A stretch of DNA of 64,000 nt from Pseudeuparius sepicola. Taxonomy: Eukaryota > Arthropoda > Insecta > Coleoptera > Anthribidae. This document shows, one piece after another, positions 56,399 through 64,000 of this stretch. A model generated the notes under the pieces. The model worked only from the letters and a program-made list of their open reading frames with translations, was not told where the DNA came from and made no database searches. The stretch's first letter is position 1, and each line of letters begins with the position of its first letter. Position numbers and translations under genes: made by a program. Location of the stretch: NCBI GenBank assembly GCA_963920635.1, contig OY987302.1, forward strand, positions 34,013,278 through 34,077,277, written 5' to 3'.

Positions 56399-57085
56399 AA
56401 TTTACAGAAAGAAAGTTAGCGGCTTTATGGGACTATAAATTTTGGCAACTGGTAATATCATACCAACATCCAAGTTCTAATGGATGTGCCGGTGTTTTCA
56501 TATTTGAATCGTTCGAGAAGGTAGAGTTCGACAGCTGTTTCCCCTAATCAGGTTCATCAAGGCAGCCGTAACCTTCCCGAACGACTTAAACCGAAACGGT
56601 AGCACTTATAATAGTGTAACTTGCACTTGGAGGTGAGAAACCAACCAGTGGCGGCATCTAGTATCAAGCTAGTATCTAGTACCAGAGCCGAAATTTCACA
56701 AAACATAGTAAACACCAACAAGAAACAGTTAGGTTGGTGTTGAATCCAGAAAACTACAAAATAATGTGAAGAAGAAGCGACACAGGAAACAGGCTCATTG
56801 GCCATTCACCACTGTATCTTCCAAATTTGTGGAAATCAACAAGGATCTGACCGGGAGCCCTATGTGAAACTTGCATCTTATAGCCGTAGAAATATTAAAA
56901 GATGATAAAATTTCACGTCCCCAATAGATTTTTACAGAAAGAAAGTTAGCGGCTTTATGGGACTCTAAATTTTGGCAACTGGTAATATCATACCAAAATC
57001 CAAGTTCTATTGGATGTACCGGTGTTTTCATATTTGAATCGTTCGAGAAGGTAAACTACGACAGCTGTTTCCCCTTATTAGGTTC
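56399..57085. repeat. Pair of about 150 bp direct repeats around 385 bp
   Basis: Positions 56399-56548 and 56936-57085 share TTACAGAAAGAAAGTTAGCG, GGTGTTTTCATATTTGAATC and GACAGCTGTTTCCCC with few changes. The DNA between them has no gene. It could be a miniature terminal-repeat retrotransposon, but the repeats lack clear TG...CA ends, so a segmental duplication is equally possible. Confidence 0.6.
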
Positions 57086-57117
57086 ATCAAAAAAGAATTA
57101 AAAATATCACTTTTGAA

Positions 57118-57345
57118 GTTGGTGCTTATTATACAAGGGTGAGTGAAAAAGTCGACGTCTTATTGTCAGTATGGCGGGGGGTTAGAGACACCAGAACGGT
57201 AGTATGGCATGTTCATAGTCATTAATAAGCCATTGCCCTTTAGTTACCTACAAAAAATAGGCTTGGTGCTTGTAATTGAAAAGGGGTTGAAAAAGTCGAC
57301 ACGTTCCTATCAGTATGGCGGACTGTTAGCGACACCGCATCGATA
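57118..57345 (+). repeat. Degenerate tandem repeat with AAAAAGTCGAC
   Basis: Two units of about 80 bp (57118-57195, 57265-57345) share TTGGTGCTT, GAAAAAGTCGAC, TCAGTATGGCGG and GTTAG(A/C)GACACC. They are spaced by a 65 bp spacer. No gene is visible. Confidence 0.55.
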
Positions 57346-58480
57346 TGGCGCATACGCCAGCCGTACTGCTGCTAACAGATAAACAATATAAAGAAAGATT
57401 CAGTCTGGTACCTATTATAAAAAAACGCCAATTTTAAATTTTTGTTTTTAAAAAAGCGGTATAGGTGACACCCACATGCCGCTATACTTCTATAGTTCTA
57501 TTCCACATTTCACTGGCTATCACCCCATAATGTTTCGTTGTGGTGCTCGTCATGTGCGATTTTCAGTCCCAGCTCCCGGTCTATTAGTCATAGCTGAAAT
57601 AAAATATATTGCATTTATATCTTTAAGTTGCAACAATATGAGGCAGGTGAAAACAGTGATTGTTTTCAAACAAATATAAACTCAAATAACAACTCCTGTC
57701 CTCTTATACCATATGAAAAACCCACTTTCAGAAACAGTTTGAAATTCAATCAGGTTTAAAATTTCAAGTCAAGCTGCTATTTCCAAACAGAAGTTGGCCA
57801 GAATGTGCACCAACCTACTGTTGAATAAGTATAATAAGTTATTGTCGCTAGAGAGGATTGAAAACCGTAGGATTCAATACTGATGATGTAAACGTAGAAT
57901 TATAAAAGATTTGACATAACTCAATCGGATCCATTTCAATCCGATCGAGTTGTCATGAGATAAACGTAGTCATAGTCTTCATACAAATGATGAAAACATG
58001 CTCTTTATTAGTCATGTTCCTAATTGGTTAACCTCTCAAGAACAAAGGAATGAAGATATTTGTAAAGAAAACAAAAATAGCACATCCAATAAAGAAAATT
58101 AAATAGAGAATTATATCAAGAAATGAAAATAAAGATTACCTGATTAATGATGAGCCCGAAAATATTGATATTGAAATATAGTATCAGTGACGACAGTAGA
58201 GATAATGATTTCAAAATATATGAATATATGGAATCAGTCTGAAATTTGTAAAATTGAAGCGCCTAAGAATCGATAATTTACTTGAGTTTTATGTTTTAGT
58301 TTTTTTACATAAAACTAATTTAAAATTATATGTCCCATATTTGCATAATTATTTACTAAGGAAATCTCCAGGAATTCAAAGCAATTTCTCATAAAAACTT
58401 TGTGAAAATTCAAAATTATATATAATTCCATATACTCCTATATATAAAGAATATTAATGTAAAAATGTTGTTTACCTAGA
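57346..58480. other. Intronic sequence, no gene seen
   Basis: Mostly AT-rich. A short inverted pair (CAATCGGATC and GATCGAGTTG, 57922-57953) is present. The frame at 57476-57679 has no family motif. Confidence 0.45.
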
Positions 58481-58481
58481 A

Positions 58482-59300
58482 ATGTCAAGCTCTAATACAG
58501 AGAATGCAGATGAAAATGTGGCACTTCCAACCTGTACTAGTCCTCCCCAGAAAAAAAATAGAACCAATATCGGCATGCTCTGCGACCCTGTGAAATTCTT
58601 CCGTCACTTGGTGACTTTACAAAGTAAATCGACCATGATATTTTTTGTAATATTTTCTTGTCCCTTATTTACACAAGGCGTTATTATAATCTGAAGATTA
58701 TCGGGCCTATTTTACTTAAACACAAATTATCGTAATTTTCTGTTCCATTTAAAAATTAAAAACTTTTTGTCAAAGATGCTAAAGAAGAACATATTTTTTA
58801 ATGCGACGACGATATGCTTTTAAGTAAAATGACCCAAAATCGTTTTCCATTTATTTCACTGTTTCGGAAGAAAAAAGATTATCGAAACAAACAATTTTGA
58901 TGCAAATTTTGTAACGATGATGTGTCCTCAAGAAACTTTGTTCATCATTCCACCCTAAAGAGTAAAAATGTGCAATGGAAAAAATAAGAAATGGCTCTAA
59001 TTTTTACCTCTATTTAGAAGGAAGGATCAGGCCAAAGAAACAATTAATCAAACCTACAGAAACTTAATATTATCCATGCATTTACTGCAACGCAATATTT
59101 TCAAAATGTTTCTTAAATCGCCACATACAAAAATGCATTGGCAATATAGAACCAAATAAAATATGCGAAGGTCAATGTTGTTTCTTCTTTGCAAACAAAA
59201 GTGGCGTGTGCCTTAGATCCCTCTACGGTATGTCTAAATTAGCCATTAGAAAATACGTGTGTATTTTTGTACTTATTAAAATCTTTCTTACTTTGTTTGG
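58482..59300 (+). pseudogene. Relic of a C2H2-type transposon-associated protein
   Basis: It starts MSSSNTENADENVALPTC and continues PPQKKNRTNIGMLCDPVKFF, a type of leader seen in insect transposon-associated proteins. Farther along, in another frame, CIYCNAIFSKCFLNRHIQKC (59080-59145) is a C-x2-C ... H-x3-C zinc finger. Stops and frameshifts separate the two parts. I infer a relic of one gene because both parts match one known layout, but the superfamily is uncertain. Confidence 0.35.
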
Positions 59301-59813
59301 TTAAGTATCTTATTTTTTGCTAAAAGACCACTAAAAAGTCCATATTTTAAAACGCATTTTCTGGTAAACCTTATACTATTGTATTTTCAAAATTATTAAA
59401 TTATAATCCTTTAGATTTCGATCAGATAATAAAAAATTGAAATAGTTTCTACCATTTTTGGGTAATAAAGTAAGTGACAAAATTTCAAAGGAAGATTCCT
59501 GGGTTGATTTTAAGAAAATAAGTTCATATGAACTTATTTCCGTAAGGCCTTCCTTTTTGAGATACAGGATGTTGAAATTTTCAGAAAAATATAGAAAATT
59601 TTGAATAACTGTGTCAATATTGGGCCAAAGAGGCCAATAATTTCTATAATAATTTTTAAATAATTGACTATACAATATATGAAATTAATCTTTATGATTT
59701 GGTTGTTTTTGACAAACTTTTTAATTTGTGAATTTTATTTATATGCAGCTACTGTGGCCTGATGATGAAACTTTATGTATAGTTACCATTTTTTAATTTA
59801 ATTTGAGGAAGTA
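59301..59813. other. Intronic sequence, no gene seen
   Basis: AT-rich, with a reading frame on the minus strand (59376-59675) rich in Asn, Leu and Phe but without motifs. It is probably chance in AT-rich DNA. Confidence 0.45.
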
Positions 59814-60650
59814 CAGTGCCTGCCAAAAAGTTGGAACCATAAGGGATTTTTTTTTGGGCTAAGATGAAACTACTCTGGGGCGATCATCTCTGCTTCAGAA
59901 AAGATTAGAAATGAGATCAATAAACGTCGTGACGTCATTTGACATACCTGTCAAAAATGACATTTAATTCAATAAATGGCCAAAATACGCTTTATTTGTG
60001 ATTTTATCGAAAAAAGTTATTTTTTTCCTATGTGCAAATTTTCAGTCAAAAATTCTAACAATGATATATATATATATATATTTTTTAAATATGAAAACTA
60101 ATAAATTTCATTTTTTTCGGTGTGCCATATTATCATCCAAACGTGATATTTTTTAGTTTAGCTCAACTCAACTAACAAGGAGCAATTACATCTGGCAATA
60201 CATTGTTAGTCGAGTTTTTCTTGAAACTAGCTGATTATGACAAAAAAGGGCCCATAACTAAAAAATATCACGTTTAGATGATAGGTAAACAATTCTAAAG
60301 TCAAATATGGCACACCGAAAAAAATGAAATTTATTAGTTTATATATTTTTTCAAAAAATTAAAAATTTATCATTGTCAGAATTTTTGTCTGAAAATTTGC
60401 ACATAGGGGTAAAATAAAATTCCAAGCAACTTTTTCAAATAACTTTTTTCGAAAAAATCACAAATAAAGCGTATTTTGGCCGTTTATTTAATTAAATGTC
60501 ATTTTTGACAGGTATGTCAAATGACGTCATGACATTTAATGATCTCATTTCGAATCTTTTTGGAAGCAGAGATGGTCGCCCCAGAGTAGTTTCATCTTAG
60601 CCCAAAAATACAAAAAATCCCTTATGGTTCCAACTTTTTGGCGGGCACTG
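59814..60650. mobile_element. Foldback MITE with TA target site, 837 bp
   Basis: Bounded by CAGTGCCTGCCAAAAAGTTG and its inverted partner CAACTTTTTGGCGGGCACTG, with TA on both sides. The two halves pair over almost the full length (for example TGACATACCTGTCAAAAATG with its complement), leaving only a central part around 60170-60245 unpaired. No coding frame is present. The ends and target fit a Tc1/mariner-type MITE. Confidence 0.88.
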
Positions 60651-60944
60651 TATATCTGGTCCTGTATATCATATTTATTCGAAATATCTGGGAAAGTTTC
60701 TAATTATCTACTCAAATTTAATTTATTAAATCTCCCAGTGATTTTGTAGCTGGGAATCGGATCCATATTCATATAAAAAAATATTCTTATTTAATATAAG
60801 TAATCTATTTCTGACTGTCCCAAGTTTTTAAAACACCCTGTATTTTAGATTACCTATTGATATTTTTCAAACAGCGAGGGTGGCGAAACTAATGATAATG
60901 ATGGAATAGGGAACTCCTATACAATTTAAAGGAAAACTCTTTCT

Positions 60945-60948
<4 letters not shown>

Positions 60949-61040
<92 letters not shown>
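60949..61040. repeat. (TA)46 microsatellite
   Basis: A pure TA repeat of 92 bp. It directly joins a partial copy of the mariner-type element, at the point where the other copy has only about five TA units. The reading frame of alternating Ile and Tyr is a product of the repeat. Confidence 0.95.
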
Positions 61041-61043
<3 letters not shown>

Positions 61044-61269
61044 TTGGAATCGGAATGAAGAATAGATTTGAAAAAACCAATAATATACAGGGTGTTCTAT
61101 TTAAAAAAACAGGTTTGGTTTGTATCTTGACAACACCTTGTATATCGGCAGATCTGATATGCTCTTTAAACTCGCAAGAAAATTCCCTACAACTTTTCTA
61201 TTTACCATTATTTTCTATCACGAAAAATAAAAGAGTTAAGGGGGGTAAAATGTTATGTGCATAACCCTG
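61041..61269. mobile_element. Partial copy of the 38241-39241 mariner-type element
   Basis: It reads TCGTTGGAATCGGAATGAAG, continues with the same text as 39010-39241 and ends GCATAACCCTG followed by TA. The inner and left parts are missing, replaced by the microsatellite. There is no coding remnant. Confidence 0.88.
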
Positions 61270-62219
61270 TACATTGCATCTATTCCCCACTGTATTGATC
61301 ACATGTTCAAACCTTGCATATTCTGCAGTAGAGGTGTAATAGCATACTTTCATTGGGCTAATATTGTGTAAGGACTGTAAGGTGAGAGTTTTTTTAGGGA
61401 ATGCTTCACTTAAACGTATTCCCAAGTGTTTTGAATTACAAAAAAAAACAACAAGGGGCTTTTAAACGAATATTAAAACTCAATTATACAAATGTGTTTT
61501 ATTTTCTTTTAACTTCGTATAGCATAATATATATATATTTCCGACGGTGCAGCATCATCATCTTAAATGCCTCCAACTCGACAAAGATTTTCTTGCCGAA
61601 ATGCGTGTTCAATTTGTCCACGCAAGTGATTGAAATTTTTCTCGCACGTCCATATTTTTAACCTTTTCAAATTTCTTGAAGATTATTCAGAAACAACTGC
61701 ATTTTAAACTGTATGAGATGGGAATTGTGCTCCTCCCACCAAGATGTTGGAATGGGGTTACCCACCCCAGCCATTGGTGTGTTGGCTGACCCCACCCCGC
61801 TGAGAGTAGGGGCTGAGAAATCTCTCAGGATCTAGAGGCCAATTGCGGGTCACTGTGACATCACATGACCTCGGGCATGACGTATCTACTTTGCACATTT
61901 TTTTTGTCTTTAGGAGATTAACATGGGGATCATGAGCCAGAATATTATTACTTACCCTGTAAAATGTCAGCGTAAATAAAAAATTAGTTTGACTATTAAA
62001 TAATTTTTGGTTTATTTTGAATCAACATTTTGTGGCCCTAAAGCATGGACATTTATAACATGTTGGTGTTTATATGCTATCAGTTATAAATAAATAATAA
62101 AGCTTTGTTGTGTTTCATAACTTTGTAAGAAAAAATGAAAAAACATAGTCTGAAACTTAACTTAATTACACCATAATTCATAAAATTAGTAAGGTATTAA
62201 TAATTAGGAAAGTACTCAC
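61270..62219. other. Intronic sequence, no gene seen
   Basis: It includes a GC-rich patch (61730-61870, with CCCACCCCAGCC and GACCCCACCCCGCTG) and AT-rich DNA. A minus-strand peptide at 61198-61425 has no recognisable motif. Confidence 0.45.
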
Positions 62220-62430
62220 CGTCTGTTGTTGCTCTACAGAACAAGCATTGAAACCTTCTCCCAGAGTCAATGAATTGCATGTATGGACACATATATGCTT
62301 TGCATCGAATGCATCGCACAGGCCCTAGACTGCCAAAATTTACGATTGGAGGAGCGTGCTCTTGATCTGCAGGTTTTGCCATTGGACTGATAACAAGACT
62401 AAAGGGTATAGAAGCCTGTTTCATAATATC
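62220..62430 (-). CDS. Sec24CD: Sec24C/D-like, exon b with zinc finger
   Basis: The exon runs from a TTATAG acceptor to a GTGAGT donor and codes 70 residues plus one base (phase 1). It begins DIMKQASIPFSLVISPMA and includes the zinc-binding motif VRCIRCKAYMCPYMQF and RRFQCLFCRATTD, a C-x2-C ... C-x2-C finger. This finger (zf-Sec23/Sec24) sits at the edge of the coat subunit. The phase joins exactly to the next exon 8.5 kb away. The intron to exon a is only 64 bp. Confidence 0.95.
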
Positions 62431-62494
62431 CTATAAGTAAAATAATTCAATATAAAAAAATATATAAATATATTACATAATATATAAACCATAC

Positions 62495-62659
62495 TTGGGA
62501 AATGGGAACACTATACATTGATGATCGCATTAACCTGGGGCTACAGTTTCCTTGATCCTGGACAACAAATTCTGTAGTTACTAATGGGGGGACAAGCCCT
62601 TTCTGATTAGTGACAAATATTCCAGACCTATTAGCTTGATCATCTTGGGTAACTTGGAC
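62495..62659 (-). CDS. Sec24CD: Sec24C/D-like COPII coat protein, exon a
   Basis: This exon codes 55 residues in phase 0 at both ends, from a TTGCAG acceptor to a GTATGG donor. The peptide includes RSGIFVTNQKGLVPPLVTT and FVVQDQGNCSPRLMRSSMYS, the conserved segment just before the zinc finger of Sec24C/D proteins. Sec24 is the cargo-binding subunit of the inner COPII coat at endoplasmic-reticulum exit sites. The frame has no lesions, and both flanks obey splice rules, so it looks like a working host exon. Exons for the disordered N-terminus would lie to the right, outside or near the window edge. Confidence 0.93.
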
Positions 62660-62699
62660 CTGCAATAAACATCAATGTAAAGAACAGTCCTTACGTAAC

Positions 62700-62960
62700 T
62701 GTAACTGGAGAGCTGGAAAGACCACATTGGCAAACTTAAGTCTGAATTGAATAGTTTTTGTGCCCTGATTTGCAGGCTATGGGATATGGTCTCTATCGAC
62801 AGTTTACGACTATATTACTTTGCTTCTATCCAAAGCTGCATTATGTATGGAATTGTATTTTGGGGTTCATCTCGATTTGTGATATAAATATTCAGAGTGT
62901 AGAAAATAATTATAAGGTGTTTATTGAAATTACATTAACAAATTTCTCGGAAGCAATACT
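62700..62960 (+). pseudogene. Non-LTR reverse transcriptase thumb fragment
   Basis: The frame reads WKDHIGKLKSELNSFCALIC, then DSLRLYYFASIQSCIMYGIV and FWGSSRFVI, followed by a stop. This is the region downstream of the RT fingers and palm in Jockey-like elements, as in the CR1 copies here. It lies upstream of Sec24 exon a, in the plus orientation. No catalytic Asp box is present. Confidence 0.7.
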
Positions 62961-63509
62961 TTCAAAATTTAAACTTTCTAATAATGACATCATTGTACTT
63001 TATGTCGCTGGTAGGGGTTCCAGTTCTAGTATGTAGTACCAGGATTGTCCCGGGATATTTTACCTAAATAGTTAGGATGGTAATTCCCCCGAAAGCCTAA
63101 AGAACTAGGGTAGGGGTCGTAGGGGATTCACTGGCATTCAGAGTTCGTCTTTAGTATTATAACGATTATAGGCCATGACACCCATGACGCTGGGTCCTGA
63201 CCTTATTTATATTATATTTCTTTAATTAACGCATAAAATTGGGGAATTAGTACAATTTTTAAGTTTTAGTCATGCATTTAAATTAGAGTTGCAGCTACTT
63301 TAGTTGTATGTCGTGTTTTTTGAAAGTAATCTCAGTTTTAGTTATTTTGTGTTTGTTAGTTTGTAGGGAGGTACTACCCTAAACTTTTTCTATCAAAATT
63401 TGTTGTAAAGAAACATCATCATCACTTTTGTTACTGGTACCAGGACTTAAAATTTGGGACCGAATTCCCGAATACCTTTTCGGTCCCTGGATTTGAGAAC
63501 CCTAGTCAC

Positions 63510-63690
63510 TGGTGATGGTTGTCAAAAGAAATGGTTTATCACTAGGACAAGGAATGATCTGTCTATCGCAGCTCATCACTCGTCTTTCTTTGAGACAGGT
63601 CCATATTATAAAGCTGTTAGAGCTTTTCGAAGCCTTCCACAAAATATTAAATTGATAGAAAGTGAAACAGGGTTTATTTAAAATACGAGC
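63510..63690 (+). pseudogene. Non-LTR ORF2 C-terminal fragment
   Basis: The peptide ITRTRNDLSIAAHHSSFFET, then GPYYKAVRAFRSLPQNIKLI, resembles the last part of Jockey-like ORF2, where a shared YNTRN and LPxxIK pattern is usual. Strand and order fit with the fragment at 62700, so both may come from one element. The 550 bp between them has no matching frame and includes G/C-mixed text (63015-63160) of unknown origin. Confidence 0.6.
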
Positions 63691-64000
63691 AATTTCATAT
63701 CTTCATGAAAATGTATGTACACATTTGATTTCTAAGAAACTGTTGATACACATTAATTGATGTTGGTTTGTCATAGCCTGTATGATTTTATCGGCAATAA
63801 AGAATATAATGAACTTCCACCCGCGTCACCAGTGATAGGAAGAAACTCATTGGATTTTGTTGGAGAGTTATTGTGTTATCAATTTGTGGTACATTATTTG
63901 AGATGATATTCATTAAAATATCCAGTCAGGTCATTCAAGTCTGCAATTTCATGCCAATCCGTGGTAATTACATTCATGTTAACTATTGTCCCTTTTTAAA

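Noticed and set aside
60889..61080. Minus-strand open frame of alternating Ile and Tyr
   Set aside because: It is translation of the (TA)46 microsatellite.
1..64000. tRNA, rRNA, CRISPR or bacterial features
   Set aside because: No cloverleaf, rRNA core or regular spacer array was seen, and the splice sites and element types show a eukaryotic nuclear genome.

Overview
This window is eukaryotic, almost certainly from an insect with a large, transposon-rich genome. It is AT-rich. It carries three short spliced exons of a conserved animal gene and is otherwise filled with nested transposable elements (DIRS-like, BEL/Pao, Ty3/gypsy-like, CR1/Jockey-like, mariner, hAT and foldback MITEs). I cannot name the species. 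No rRNA, tRNA, CRISPR array or bacterial operon is visible.

Host gene. The only host gene recognised is a Sec24C/D-type COPII coat gene on the minus strand, with exons at 62659-62495, 62430-62220 and 53741-53422. The last two exons are separated by an 8.5 kb intron full of mobile DNA. No later exon is seen to the left, so positions 1-53421 may all belong to one intron of at least 53 kb.

Layout, left to right. (1) 1-1481: start of a CR1/Jockey-like non-LTR element on the minus strand, which sits in the 5' LTR of the next element. (2) 1482-7807: a Ty3/gypsy-like element with LTRs over 1.2 kb and its reverse transcriptase region deleted. (3) 8011-39753: a very large inverted-repeat structure. 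Its arms (8011-22844 and 29691-39753) are copies of each other, each interrupted by younger insertions. The left arm holds a 12 kb block with two DIRS-like tyrosine-recombinase retrotransposons in opposite orientation (8535-13047 plus, 13048-20152 minus) and a hAT MITE. The right arm holds a BEL/Pao element (30194-37506) and a mariner-type element (38241-39241). Because each arm preserves the other's empty sites, the insertions and several target-site duplications can be read directly. The centre (22845-29690) holds an element with G/C-run terminal repeats, a 546 bp palindrome and a possible LTR. (4) 41832-47716: a decayed, intron-containing transposon-type gene, split by a CR1/Jockey-like insertion (43254-45230, minus). 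(5) 48084-52620: a near-complete CR1-like element on the minus strand with PHD, coiled-coil and SGNH-esterase ORF1 domains. (6) 53422-64000: Sec24 exons with intronic MITEs, a gypsy integrase fragment, a (TA)46 microsatellite and non-LTR fragments.

How the genes work together. Most element genes carry stops, frameshifts or deletions, so the window is mainly a fossil record. The points most worth following are: an identical phase-1 intron in the gag gene of two different DIRS elements; a clear internal complementary region with a 20-bp near-palindrome at its centre; canonical -1 slippery heptamers at the ORF1/ORF2 overlap of two separate non-LTR elements; and the unclassified large inverted-repeat element.
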